A DNA stretch of 64,000 bases from an uncultured SAR86 cluster bacterium (GCA_902517565.1 CABYCU010000002.1:1-64000); one strand, 5' to 3'. Positions 42,839 to 52,047 are shown, counted from the stretch's first letter. Notes: generated by a model not told the origin, from the sequence alone. Program-made: numbers and translations.

Positions 42839-44345
42839 CTTCGATGTAGTAATAGTTGGCTTGGGACCATCTGGAAGTATGGCGGCACTTCTCTTAGACT
42901 CATATGGAATCAAGGTATTGGCTGTTGATAAGGAAAAAGATATTTATCCCTTACCGAGAGCAGTTACTATATCTGACCAAGGATTTAGAATGTCTCAATT
43001 AGTTGGTATTGAAGATATTTATCTGCAAAATAGTACAGAGTTAGGTGGTGCAGCATTCGTGAATAAAGATTTGGAGGTCATAGGAGGCAGTATTGATCTA
43101 AAAGGACTCATTTCTGCAAATGGCTGGCCACCTGTTAGTTTGTTCCATCAACCATACACAGATATAGCCATTAGGCAAAAATTACATACCTCAAATGTAA
43201 AAATCCTTTTAGAACATGAATTCGTTTGCTTATCCGATGAGGATGAGAATATTCGCGGTAAATTTCTAAACTCAAAAGATAATATCGAGATTGAGTTTAG
43301 TTGTAAGTATTTAATAGGTGCTGATGGTGGATCGAGCAATGTGAGAAAGCAATTAGAAATTTCTCAATTAGATTTAGAATATAACCGTGATTGGATAGTA
43401 ATAGACGTTGAACTAAATGGCGAAAATAGACTGGGAGATAAAGCTTTACAGGTTTGTGATAAGGGAAGATTGGCAACTTTCATACCTTCACATCTACCCT
43501 TTAGAAGGTGGGAATTCTTAATTCATGAAAATGAAGATAAACATACTTTTTTAAAGGACGAAAAGATACAAGAATTGATAAGCAAATGGCTTAAACCCGA
43601 TGAGTACAAAATAATAAGGAAAGCCGTCTACCAATTTCATTCCGTTGTAGCCAAAAATTTTAGAAAAGGGAATGCTTTCATTATTGGTGATGCAGCTCAT
43701 CAAGCACCTCCTTTCATGGGGGAAGGCATGATGTCAGGCTATAGAGATGCTGTTAATTTATGTTGGAAAATTGCTTTATCCATAAAAAATAAACTAGACA
43801 CTAAATTGCTTGATAGTTTCGAGGTAGAAAGAATACCTCACTCAAAATTTGTAGTTGAGAATTCTGCTGGCATAGGAGAGCTAATGGAAGCTTATGCTGA
43901 AGCTAAAGACCCAAAAGAAGTTTCAAAGGATTTAGTACAAAAAGGTTATGGTTCATTTATATTGCCTAATCTTACTAAAGGGCTTTTTTTTGGAGGGACA
44001 GCTGATGCTTCGATGCATGCAGGAGAAATCTTTCCACAACCTCTTCTATTCAAGAATAATAAAATCGATAAACGAATGGATAAAATTTTTGGTAAAAGCT
44101 TCTCTCTTATATCAGATTCAACATTTACAGTTGATAAAGAAACTCTTAATTTTCTAGAGCAAATAGATTGCAAATCTATAGTTCTTAGTGAAGATTATAT
44201 TAATGATAATTCCTGGTTACGTTCTTTTTTACAAACGGGAGTCATTTATCTGGTTAGACCAGACCGTTATGTCTTCGGTGCCACAAATTCAGAAGTATCT
44301 ATTCAGCATTTGGTGGAGGAATTGAGATTAAGAATGAATCTTTAA
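42831..44345 (+). CDS. FAD-dependent aromatic hydroxylase (MhpA/PheA family)
   Basis: This 504-residue flavoprotein has the N-terminal dinucleotide fold DVVIVGLGPSGSMAALLL (residues 4-21), the DG motif region YLIGADGGSSNVRKQL near 160-175, and the GD motif IIGDAAHQAPPFMGEGMMSG near 283-302. The C-terminal ~100 residues form the thioredoxin-like tail of MhpA-type enzymes. Such enzymes hydroxylate phenolic rings with NAD(P)H and O2. It is the last gene of the set and the likely first step of the proposed pathway. The exact phenol is unknown. Confidence 0.92.
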   Translation: MNDFDVVIVGLGPSGSMAALLLDSYGIKVLAVDKEKDIYPLPRAVTISDQGFRMSQLVGIEDIYLQNSTELGGAAFVNKDLEVIGGSIDLKGLISANGWPPVSLFHQPYTDIAIRQKLHTSNVKILLEHEFVCLSDEDENIRGKFLNSKDNIEIEFSCKYLIGADGGSSNVRKQLEISQLDLEYNRDWIVIDVELNGENRLGDKALQVCDKGRLATFIPSHLPFRRWEFLIHENEDKHTFLKDEKIQELISKWLKPDEYKIIRKAVYQFHSVVAKNFRKGNAFIIGDAAHQAPPFMGEGMMSGYRDAVNLCWKIALSIKNKLDTKLLDSFEVERIPHSKFVVENSAGIGELMEAYAEAKDPKEVSKDLVQKGYGSFILPNLTKGLFFGGTADASMHAGEIFPQPLLFKNNKIDKRMDKIFGKSFSLISDSTFTVDKETLNFLEQIDCKSIVLSEDYINDNSWLRSFLQTGVIYLVRPDRYVFGATNSEVSIQHLVEELRLRMNL

Positions 44346-44387
44346 ATTTTTGTACTAAGATACTCTGAGAGCACAGAAACAATATAT

Positions 44388-44759
44388 TTATGAAATGGGT
44401 AAACAATCCAGAGCAAAAAGATAGCTTTGTATTTTTGATTCATCAACATGACCCCAAACTCTACAAAATTTAATCCCGTCTTCTCTGAATCCAAATTCTA
44501 TCTCATCAACTACGATTTGAAATATGACTGCATCAGTATTCTTTCGGGTGATTTCGTAATATCCGTCTAAAAAAACTTTTTGGCCAGTTACGTCGACAGA
44601 ATAAATCATCTCCATTTTCTCTTGAGAAACATGCATAAAATTTAATTGACCTGTCCATTTAGCTCCTGTGATATTTGAGGTGTCAGAGCAGGAACTCAGA
44701 AAAAAATTTATTACTAGAAGAACTAGACTAATCTTTATCTTTAGTTCTGTAATCACCAA
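44388..44759 (-). CDS. Small lipoprotein of unknown function
   Basis: This 123-residue protein has a lipoprotein signal: hydrophobic segment near residues 9-21 and lipobox FFLSSC, with the acylated Cys near residue 24. The mature part (TSNITGAKWTGQLNFM, SVDVTGQKVFLDGYYEITRKN) looks like a small beta-rich domain that I do not recognise. Its start overlaps the end of the enoyl-CoA hydratase gene by 32 bases. It is probably anchored to the outer or inner membrane. No function is offered. Confidence 0.75.
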   Translation of the reverse strand: MVITELKIKISLVLLVINFFLSSCSDTSNITGAKWTGQLNFMHVSQEKMEMIYSVDVTGQKVFLDGYYEITRKNTDAVIFQIVVDEIEFGFREDGIKFCRVWGHVDESKIQSYLFALDCLPIS

Positions 44760-45558
44760 AATCTTTGTCTCGCTTCGTTAAGGCTTCTTTTAGTCCAGAT
44801 GAAAGTTCTTTTAAATGATCTCTAGTAGAGCGACTATGCATAGCTAGAGCTTGCAGTTCTGTACCAGCTCTGATTCCATCTCTCATTCCCATAATTTCCA
44901 TTTGCCTATGAATAGATCTTTTATTGATAGCCTGAATATCTGATGGGACCTTTGCAATCTTATTTGCAATCTTTTCCACCTCTACCGTTATGATTTCTGC
45001 AGAAAAAGATCTGTTAGCAAAGCCATTTTGAGCAGCCTCTTTTCCTGAGATAGTTTCTCCAGTTAACATCATCTCCATTGCATTTCGCATCCCTATTAAC
45101 CAAGGAAAGAATTGATTATCGGGAGGGCTCATCGACCTAACAACTGGATATCCTATTTCTGCGTCATTCGTCACGTAAACTAGATCACAAGAAGCAGCAA
45201 GTTCAGTTCCACCTGCTAAACAATAACCATGCACCTCTGCGATTACTGGAGTTGAAAGATCCCATATCTTGAAAGCTCCTTCGACTACATGACGAGGCCA
45301 AAAACCATCGGTTTTACTGGAATGATATGGCAAATCTTGAGTATTATCGTAAGAGAGATCATAGCCTGCACAAAAGGAAGGGCCTTTTCCTGCAATTATT
45401 ATTACTTTTACCTCCGGATCTGAATCATAAGCTTCTAAACAATCAAACAATTCTTTTCTAAGAGGATTACATAGCGCATTTCTTTTTTCTGGTCTATTTA
45501 AAAGAATACGTCTTACTTGCTGATCGGGTTCACTACATTCTAGAAACTGATAATTCAT
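44728..45558 (-). CDS. Enoyl-CoA hydratase/isomerase family protein
   Basis: This 276-residue crotonase-fold enzyme has IIAGKGPSFCAGYDLSYD near residues 54-71, EVHGYCLAGGTELAASCDLVYV near 107-128, and IGYPVVRSMSPPDNQFFPWLIG. The usual catalytic Glu region (PE) is replaced by Ser-Pro-Pro, so chemistry other than hydration is possible. RNAMEMMLTG is typical. It lies 10 bases after the Rieske ferredoxin gene, on the same strand as a translocase-like carrier. The substrate is unknown. Confidence 0.88.
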   Translation of the reverse strand: MNYQFLECSEPDQQVRRILLNRPEKRNALCNPLRKELFDCLEAYDSDPEVKVIIIAGKGPSFCAGYDLSYDNTQDLPYHSSKTDGFWPRHVVEGAFKIWDLSTPVIAEVHGYCLAGGTELAASCDLVYVTNDAEIGYPVVRSMSPPDNQFFPWLIGMRNAMEMMLTGETISGKEAAQNGFANRSFSAEIITVEVEKIANKIAKVPSDIQAINKRSIHRQMEIMGMRDGIRAGTELQALAMHSRSTRDHLKELSSGLKEALTKRDKDFGDYRTKDKD

Positions 45559-45568
45559 ATATCAAATG

Positions 45569-45898
45569 TTACTCCGAAACTGGTTTTTTGACACTAATAG
45601 ATGTGCCTTCAATTTTTACCTCATAAGTTTTTAGATCTTCAAATGCAGGTGGTGATTGAACAGATCCGTCTGTAAGGTCAAAGACTGCACCATGAACAGG
45701 GCAAGAAATAAAATTATCTATAATTTGACCTCCACACAAAGGTATATCCGCATGACTGCATTTATCCTCAACAGCGAAGATTCCATTATTTGTATGACAA
45801 ATTAATATATCTAAACCGCTTAATTCAACTGACTGAGACTGGTTTAGCTCTATATCAGTAATATCTGCTACTCGTATGAACTCTTCACTCATTGTCAA
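45569..45898 (-). CDS. Rieske [2Fe-2S] ferredoxin
   Basis: The 109-residue Rieske domain shows both cluster-binding motifs: CSHADIPLCGG (Cys-x-His) near residues 43-53 and CPVHGAVFDL (Cys-x2-His) near 62-71. It matches small Rieske ferredoxins (NirD/BphF-like) that pass electrons to ring-hydroxylating or other oxygenases. Start ATG 45898 or the in-frame ATG two codons later (MSEEF) are both possible. No terminal oxygenase gene lies beside it. Its start overlaps the end of the carrier gene by 14 bases. Confidence 0.92.
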   Translation of the reverse strand: MTMSEEFIRVADITDIELNQSQSVELSGLDILICHTNNGIFAVEDKCSHADIPLCGGQIIDNFISCPVHGAVFDLTDGSVQSPPAFEDLKTYEVKIEGTSISVKKPVSE

Positions 45899-47153
45899 CT
45901 GCTTTGCTAACCTTCAGACCCATAAAAGAAATTAACATTGCAAAAGGTAAGGCAGCCCAGCTTACAGATAAAACAGCTACGCCTGCTCCAACCAACCCTC
46001 TAACAAACCAACCACCTATGACATCTCCAGATCTTGCAAGAAAGGTGTCAATAAAGACGGTAGATTTATATCGATCCTGTTGTTTTAGTTTTGTGTATAT
46101 TGACTCTCTAGTAGGTTTGTTCAAGCCATACTCAAATATCCTTAAACTTATTACGACCATCATCACTGTAGTTATTGTTGGGTAAAAAGCGTACGCCATA
46201 AAAGCTATAGCAAATAAAAAGCCATACATCGTAAGGATGGTTAAACTACCTACTCTTCTTAGAACATAAGAAGCAAGGAAAAGCTGCATCAATAAAGTTA
46301 ATGGAGTGACAATCTGTTCTATACGTGCGAAGAAACCAGTTCTTTCGCAAGGGTCTTGAGACCAATCCTGGACAATACCCAATGAAATCATCCATGAAAT
46401 TGTCATAAGCATAGTAAAAAGGATCACGTAAATACCTAGATTCCTTATAGCAGGATCCTTAATAACATTTTTAACTGCCTCAACGCTAGAACCTCCAATT
46501 TCGTCAGAAGAATCTAGTTGGGTAATATTTGGTTTAAAGGATCTAGAGAAGTAAATAGCAAAGAGGAGAGAAAAAATAGAAAAGATGATAAGACTCATTG
46601 GTCCTAAATCAGAAATCGAAGTATTACCACATATCTCAGTTGAAAAATATCTCGCCACTGAAGATCCAAAAAAAGCACCAAGAGATCCACCTGCACTAAT
46701 TATCCCAAAAAATCTCTTAGAGTCTGTATGATCGAAGAAATTGATCATAGTTACCCAAAAGATGGAAACTACAAAAAAAGAATATACATTTGCCCATATA
46801 TAAAAGGCTCTTCCAGTCCAAATCCTTCCTTCATCTCCTGCAAATGACCATGCAGTCAAAAAAATTATTAGGTTTAGTATAAAAAATGAATATATATAAA
46901 GAATTATTTTATTTTGGTTAACTCTTGACACTAACCAGGAATAGATGGGATTTATAATCAACATAGCAACCATTACACCCATTAGAAGCCAAGGAAGATT
47001 ATAAATACCCCCTTGAACAGCCAGCTCATTCCTTACAGGTCTTAATGCATACCAAGAAGCCAGTACAAAGAAAAAGAAAAGAAATGCTTTAAAGAGTATA
47101 AAAGCTTCATGTTTAGCTATTTTTGGAAAAAAACTAACCGGAGTATTATTCAT
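45885..47153 (-). CDS. MFS carrier resembling ATP/ADP translocase (COG3202-like)
   Basis: This 422-residue protein has about 12 membrane segments. Near residues 27-55 it reads VLASWYALRPVRNELAVQGG and NLPWLLMG, a pattern I associate with NTP/NDP-exchange-like carriers of free-living bacteria. GFFARIEQIVTPLTLLMQLF and RDVIGG-type loops follow. Its cargo may be nucleotides or something else, because most free-living homologues are untested. It leads a minus-strand set with the Rieske ferredoxin, hydratase and lipoprotein. Confidence 0.8.
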   Translation of the reverse strand: MNNTPVSFFPKIAKHEAFILFKAFLFFFFVLASWYALRPVRNELAVQGGIYNLPWLLMGVMVAMLIINPIYSWLVSRVNQNKIILYIYSFFILNLIIFLTAWSFAGDEGRIWTGRAFYIWANVYSFFVVSIFWVTMINFFDHTDSKRFFGIISAGGSLGAFFGSSVARYFSTEICGNTSISDLGPMSLIIFSIFSLLFAIYFSRSFKPNITQLDSSDEIGGSSVEAVKNVIKDPAIRNLGIYVILFTMLMTISWMISLGIVQDWSQDPCERTGFFARIEQIVTPLTLLMQLFLASYVLRRVGSLTILTMYGFLFAIAFMAYAFYPTITTVMMVVISLRIFEYGLNKPTRESIYTKLKQQDRYKSTVFIDTFLARSGDVIGGWFVRGLVGAGVAVLSVSWAALPFAMLISFMGLKVSKAVDNE

Positions 47154-47204
47154 AAAGTCACTGTTTTGTTGTAATTATCTAGTACCATATGGCGAGATTA
47201 ATTC

Positions 47205-47210
47205 TATACT
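47205..47210 (+). promoter_or_regulatory. -10 box directly upstream of the TIGR02206-like gene
   Basis: TATACT ends six bases before the ATG at 47217, leaving no room for a ribosome site. This predicts a leaderless or near-leaderless transcript. No good -35 is seen at 17 bases. Confidence 0.35.
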
Positions 47211-47216
47211 TTAACT

Positions 47217-47936
47217 ATGGTCGCTCAACCTTTTGTTATATTTAGTAGCTCTCACCTGCTTACTCTTCTCGTCATTATATCAATAGCCTTTCTTTTACCG
47301 GCATTAATTAAAAATAGTAGTAATGATAAGAAATTCTTAGTAGCTAAAATAATGGGAATTTCTACCATTGCACTAGAATTAATAAAACCTTTTATATGGC
47401 ATTATTCTATGAACTTTCCATGGTCGACTTTAATTCCTATTCACATGTGTAATTTATCGACTCTATTCATAGGAATATTTTTATTAACTAATAAAAGATT
47501 ATTCTTTGAAGTATCATTTTTTTGGGGTATCGGAGGTGGAATAAATGCACTTTTAACTCCAGATATACCTAAGGATTTTCCTGATCCACAATACATACTA
47601 TTCTTTTTTGGACATGGACTTTTGCTGGTGGCAATCGCCTACGCCTGTGTGGGTCTTAAAAATAGACCTACATTAGGCTCTGTAAAAAATGGTATTTATT
47701 TTTCTTTGGCTACTTTACCAATTATTTATCTAGTAAATATAATACTTGGCACACCTGCTAATTATTGGTATCTAGCTACTAAACCGGCGACTGAAAGCCT
47801 ATTCAACTTATTTCCTGAACCCCCTCTTCACATACCAGTACTAATTGTTTTAGGAGTAATACTTTTTTATCTTATTTATTCACCTTACTGGTTTTACGAT
47901 AAATTTAAGAAACAAGATGCTGAATCAATAAAGTAG
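47217..47936 (+). CDS. TIGR02206-like integral membrane protein (YwaF family)
   Basis: A 239-residue protein with six to seven hydrophobic segments. IFSSSHLLTLLVIISIAF at the start, IPIHMCNLSTLFIGIFLL near residue 78 and FFFGHGLLLVAIAYA near 128 match the TIGR02206/YwaF pattern as I know it. The function of the family is unknown. Its end overlaps the convergent VOC gene by 32 bases. A -10 box immediately before the start suggests leaderless translation. Confidence 0.8.
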   Translation: MVAQPFVIFSSSHLLTLLVIISIAFLLPALIKNSSNDKKFLVAKIMGISTIALELIKPFIWHYSMNFPWSTLIPIHMCNLSTLFIGIFLLTNKRLFFEVSFFWGIGGGINALLTPDIPKDFPDPQYILFFFGHGLLLVAIAYACVGLKNRPTLGSVKNGIYFSLATLPIIYLVNIILGTPANYWYLATKPATESLFNLFPEPPLHIPVLIVLGVILFYLIYSPYWFYDKFKKQDAESIK

Positions 47937-48750
47937 GAATGTTATAAGTATTAGATTTTACTGTGGCCACTAAAGTATTTGGTTTCCTTCCTTCTTTTAT
48001 TGTCGTAATTTCGAAACCCTCATCAGAAAGTCTTTTGTGAGCTTTTTCTAAATTCTCAACATCCCAAGCCATGCCCCAGAGCTTATCTTCAGTTTCTTTT
48101 TCATCCTCCTTTGCTATAACTTCAATAGTTGTCTTATTTAATCTAAAAAAGAGCATCCTGCCCCCCCACTTTTCGACAGTTTGGTCTAAAGCGAGTCTAA
48201 TTCCAAATTTATTCTGATATACCTCTATAAAGCCATCAGGATCATTTGTATTAATGACAATATGATCTAATTTATGTACCGAAGAATCAGGAAAAATTTC
48301 TGGTATTGGCAACTCTCCATGCGTGTGTTGAATTACAAAAGAGAATAAACCTCTTGTAAGCTCATGGGGGAGGAACAAATTCTTCCACTTTCTAACTTTT
48401 TCATGATCATAATCCATTCCCTCACCAGTTAAGATATTTCCAAACTCAAATCCTTTAGTTATCAAATAATCTTTACTGTTTTCTATATTCTCTGTTCCAA
48501 GAACTATTCCAGTCAAACCCTCACCTTTTTCTTCTATTGTCTTCTTAACAAGGCTTGCACCTAGACCCTTACCTTTTGCTGCTAAAAGTTCGAAATACGT
48601 ATTATTGAAGTTAAAAATACAATTTACAGTGCCTAAGTCAGAATGCTCACCCCTCCAAACTGGCTCCATACCAAATAAGCTAGCGAAGTTCTTTTCTGCT
48701 TCAAAAATATCTTTTACAGAAACAATTAAGTGATCTAATTTATTTATCAT
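47905..48750 (-). CDS. Two-domain VOC/glyoxalase-like protein
   Basis: The 281-residue protein contains two VOC half-modules: MINKLDHLIVSVKDIFEAEKNFASLFG at the N-terminus, and HKLDHIVINTNDPDGFIEVYQNKFGI near residues 151-176. Each opens with the metal-ligand His in DHIV/DHLI. The second half resembles extradiol or glyoxalase-like fold proteins (Glyoxalase_3 type). It probably binds a metal and acts on a small organic compound. It shares 4 bases with the upstream small membrane protein gene. Confidence 0.82.
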   Translation of the reverse strand: MINKLDHLIVSVKDIFEAEKNFASLFGMEPVWRGEHSDLGTVNCIFNFNNTYFELLAAKGKGLGASLVKKTIEEKGEGLTGIVLGTENIENSKDYLITKGFEFGNILTGEGMDYDHEKVRKWKNLFLPHELTRGLFSFVIQHTHGELPIPEIFPDSSVHKLDHIVINTNDPDGFIEVYQNKFGIRLALDQTVEKWGGRMLFFRLNKTTIEVIAKEDEKETEDKLWGMAWDVENLEKAHKRLSDEGFEITTIKEGRKPNTLVATVKSNTYNIPTLLIQHLVS

Positions 48751-49016
48751 GGTTTTTTATAATATCTTTGTTTAATTCGTGTGAAGTAGTCTTTTATCTT
48801 AGCTATTAACTCCGGTCCGGCTAAATAAATACCAACAATCACAAATACCCAACTTACCGCATACACTAAAGCAGGATATATAACTCTTTCATTGGCGGTT
48901 AGGCTAGAGTCTGCTGCTAACTTAACCATTAATCCATAGCACAAGTAGTTTAGCACTAAGAAGGTAATGCCAATAAAGCGCTTAAAAAGAGAGAAAATTA
49001 AAACTGAGTTTTTCAT
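48747..49016 (-). CDS. Small membrane protein of unknown function
   Basis: This 89-residue protein has two hydrophobic helices (about residues 14-30 and 47-66) and a basic C-terminal tail (KDYFTRIKQRYYKKP). I do not recognise it. It precedes the VOC gene with a 4-base overlap, so the two are probably translated together. The codon pattern matches neighbours and the frame is intact. Confidence 0.65.
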   Translation of the reverse strand: MKNSVLIFSLFKRFIGITFLVLNYLCYGLMVKLAADSSLTANERVIYPALVYAVSWVFVIVGIYLAGPELIAKIKDYFTRIKQRYYKKP

Positions 49017-49040
49017 TACCTCGTCATTCTAAAATATTTA

Positions 49041-49068
49041 TTCACATGAGAGGATAATTAAGTAATAT
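49041..49068 (+). promoter_or_regulatory. Promoter for the M3 peptidase gene, likely leaderless
   Basis: TTCACA (49041-49046) and TAATAT (49063-49068) are 16 bases apart. The start codon GTG at 49075 lies at the predicted transcription start, and no ribosome site is present. Confidence 0.45.
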
Positions 49069-49074
49069 TGCATA

Positions 49075-51165
49075 GTGTTTAAAAAGTTTTACATCTTTCT
49101 TATACTTTTTATTTTAAGTTGTACAAATAAGGATAATTCCATGAACCCATTTCTAAATGAATATGAGACCCCTTTTAAAATTCCGCCTTTTGAGAAAATA
49201 AAATTTGATCACTATGAACCCGCGTTTGATAAAGGAATGGAAGAGCATCAAAATGAGATAGATGTAATTGCCAACAATCAATCTCAGCCTACTTTTGAAA
49301 ATACAATTGAAGCCATGGAAAGATCTGGCAAAACGTTAGATAAAGTATCAAATGTTTTCTTTAATCTACTTGGTTCAAACACCAATGATGATATGGACTC
49401 ACTAGCTATGACGATTAGTCCTAAATTATCTGCACACAATGATGCAATTTTATTGAATAAAAAGTTATTCAAAAGAATTGAAATCCTATACAACAATAGG
49501 AAGTCATTTAATTTAACAGTAGAACAAGACAGATTATTGAATGAAACTTACAAAAGATTTGTAAGATCTGGTGTTAATCTGGATGACGGATCAATGAAAA
49601 GGCTGACGCAGATTAATAGTTCCCTTTCTTCACTGTCCGTTCAATTTGATCAGAATGTACTTAAAGAAACTAATTCCTATAGCATGATAATTGAAAATGA
49701 AGAGGATCTGGATGGCCTCCCTAAAGAAGAGATAAGACAAGCTGCTCTATTGGCGGATTCAGAAGGTGAAAATGGAAAATGGGTTTTTAAGCCTACACGC
49801 GTGAGCATGTATCCTTTCCTAACATATTCGACGAAAAGAGATCTTAGAGAAGAGCTCTATAATTCTTATATTCAAAGAGGAGACAACGATAATGAGTTTG
49901 ACAATAAGAAAATAATTGCCGAAATGGTGTCATTAAGAAAAGAAAAAGCGGAAATGATGGGATTTGATAGCCACTCTGATTATGTCTTAGATAATACGAT
50001 GGCTAAAACACCAGAAAATGTTAATAAGCTCCTTCAAACAATATGGAACCCTGGAGTAGAAAAAGCTAAAGGTGAAGTTGAATCTATGCAAAAAATTATT
50101 TCAGATGAAGGTGCGAATTTTAAATTAGCTGCATGGGATTGGTGGCATTACTCGGAAAAGTTAAGACAAGAACTATTTGACTTTAAAGAAGAGGAAGTCA
50201 AACCCTTTTTCAGCGAAGAAAAGGTTTTAGCAGGGGCATTTAATGTTGCCGAGAAGTTATTTGATATTACCTTTACTGAAAGTAAAGATTTACCGAAATA
50301 TAGAGAAAATATACGATCTTTTATTGTAGAAGATGCTAATAAAAAAGTTATAGGTATATTTTATACGGACTTCACTTTAAGGCCGAATAAAGGTGGTGGT
50401 GCATGGATGAGCACTTTTAGAAGTCAGAGCAAATTCGATGGTGATGTAATACCAATTGTAATTAATGTATGCAACTTTCCACCTGAAAATACAGATGGAG
50501 TTTCTCTTCTTTCATTTGAGCAGGTAGAAACTTTATTCCATGAATTTGGACATGGCTTGCATGGTCTTCTCTCTGATGCTCAGTACCCAAGTCTTTCAGG
50601 CACATCAGTAACAAGGGACTATGTAGAATTTCCTTCGCAGATGATGGAAAACTGGGCAAGAGAGCCGGAAGTTCTCAAAACATTTGCCAAACACTTTGAA
50701 ACTGGAGAAACCATACCAGATGAATTATTAACTAAAATTTCTGCAGCTGGCACTTTTAATGAGGGCTTTGCTACAACTGAATATGTTGCGGCTGCTCATT
50801 TAGATATGGCATACCATGGCGACGTACCTGCAATACAAGACATAGATAAATTTGAAGATGATACTTTAAAAGAGTTGGGACTTATCTCTGAGATTGAAAG
50901 CAGGTATAGAAGCACCTACTTTGGACATATATTCGCTGGCGGTTATTCTTCTGGATACTATAGCTATCTTTGGACTGAAGTACTCGAAGCCGATGCCTTT
51001 GAAGCATTCAAAGATAAAGGTCTCTTTGATAAAGAGACAGCCAATAAACTTAAAAAGTATGTCTATGCCGCGGGAAATACTGACGACCTTATGACTCAAT
51101 ATATAAGATTCAGAGGTAAAGAACCTGAGATTGAACCATTGCTTAAAAAGAGAGGCTTAAATTAA
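49075..51165 (+). CDS. M3-family oligopeptidase, lipoprotein (Dcp/OpdA-like)
   Basis: The 696-residue zinc metallopeptidase has the active site HEFGHGLH near residues 489-496 with the downstream Glu ligand in NWAREPEVL region, and the M3 end motif FAGGYSSGYYSYLW near 620. It opens with a lipoprotein signal (FYIFLILFILSC, Cys near residue 16), so it is anchored in the envelope. M3 enzymes cut short peptides; this one would work on periplasmic peptides. It starts with GTG. The DUF3445 gene follows without a gap. Confidence 0.93.
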   Translation: MFKKFYIFLILFILSCTNKDNSMNPFLNEYETPFKIPPFEKIKFDHYEPAFDKGMEEHQNEIDVIANNQSQPTFENTIEAMERSGKTLDKVSNVFFNLLGSNTNDDMDSLAMTISPKLSAHNDAILLNKKLFKRIEILYNNRKSFNLTVEQDRLLNETYKRFVRSGVNLDDGSMKRLTQINSSLSSLSVQFDQNVLKETNSYSMIIENEEDLDGLPKEEIRQAALLADSEGENGKWVFKPTRVSMYPFLTYSTKRDLREELYNSYIQRGDNDNEFDNKKIIAEMVSLRKEKAEMMGFDSHSDYVLDNTMAKTPENVNKLLQTIWNPGVEKAKGEVESMQKIISDEGANFKLAAWDWWHYSEKLRQELFDFKEEEVKPFFSEEKVLAGAFNVAEKLFDITFTESKDLPKYRENIRSFIVEDANKKVIGIFYTDFTLRPNKGGGAWMSTFRSQSKFDGDVIPIVINVCNFPPENTDGVSLLSFEQVETLFHEFGHGLHGLLSDAQYPSLSGTSVTRDYVEFPSQMMENWAREPEVLKTFAKHFETGETIPDELLTKISAAGTFNEGFATTEYVAAAHLDMAYHGDVPAIQDIDKFEDDTLKELGLISEIESRYRSTYFGHIFAGGYSSGYYSYLWTEVLEADAFEAFKDKGLFDKETANKLKKYVYAAGNTDDLMTQYIRFRGKEPEIEPLLKKRGLN

Positions 51166-52047
51166 TTGAATTTTCCTAGCCACCAGCCCTATAAGAACGG
51201 AAAAGGTGGAATAGATATTGGGCTGAAACCTATTGAAAATTCTTCGTGGTTAGAAATAGACAGTCTCTTTGATAAAGAAATTTCTATAAAGAAAAGATTA
51301 TATAAAGAGAGAAAGGATCAGGTCTTAATCACTCCTCCAGATTCTATAGATATTCAAAGAGAAGTATTAGAGATAGTATTAAAGCATCTCGATCATTTTC
51401 ATAATGATTTGTATAAAATAAATCATGAATCTGTTGAATTCATAAAGAGTAAAACAATCTATTCCTACAAAGATTTTGAGAATCCTTTAGAGCTGGCATC
51501 TCTCCTTGTTCAAGAAGATCTTGTAATTATGCAACCTCAAAGTGATATCTTTTATCTTAGATCTGCTTCGTTATGTGCCCCTACAAGATGGTCTCTTAAA
51601 GAAAAGTTCAATCAATCTTTATCAGAAATCCATAAAGAAGTTCCTGGTTATAAAGAGAAAATAGATTTTAGGGTTAATAATATTTTTAGAAATCTGCCTG
51701 ATGAAAAAATTTTTGAAAGATATAATTGGTCTATTTTTGATAGTCCAGAATTATTTCAGCCAATTGGCAGTAAGTCCTTGGTAGAAATTGAAAACATAGA
51801 ACCAGAAGGTCTATTTTTAAGAGTTGAAAGACAAACCTTACGAAGATTAAAAGATTCACGTTCCATTTTATTCACTGTAAGAGTTCATGTAGATCCCATG
51901 ACAGCAATATTATCCGATAAACATATAATGATTGATCTGATAAAAGCTATACAGAACCTCGAAGAAGACATGAAGGAATATAAAGTCATCAAACCTTTTG
52001 AGGACAAACTAATTGAGTGGTTAAAATCTAAAGTAATAAATGAATAA
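51166..52047 (+). CDS. DUF3445 heme-dependent oxidative N-demethylase-like protein
   Basis: This 293-residue protein starts at TTG immediately after the peptidase stop. It matches the DUF3445 pattern: LVQEDLVIMQPQSDIFYLRSASLCAPTRW near residues 110-138 and LFLRVERQTLRRLKDSRSILFTVRVHVDP near 217-245. Characterised members (HODM) use heme and O2 to remove methyl groups from dimethylamine-like substrates. If so, it may degrade methylated amines in this bacterium. The family assignment is from remembered motifs; the reaction here is unproven. Confidence 0.82.
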   Translation: MNFPSHQPYKNGKGGIDIGLKPIENSSWLEIDSLFDKEISIKKRLYKERKDQVLITPPDSIDIQREVLEIVLKHLDHFHNDLYKINHESVEFIKSKTIYSYKDFENPLELASLLVQEDLVIMQPQSDIFYLRSASLCAPTRWSLKEKFNQSLSEIHKEVPGYKEKIDFRVNNIFRNLPDEKIFERYNWSIFDSPELFQPIGSKSLVEIENIEPEGLFLRVERQTLRRLKDSRSILFTVRVHVDPMTAILSDKHIMIDLIKAIQNLEEDMKEYKVIKPFEDKLIEWLKSKVINE

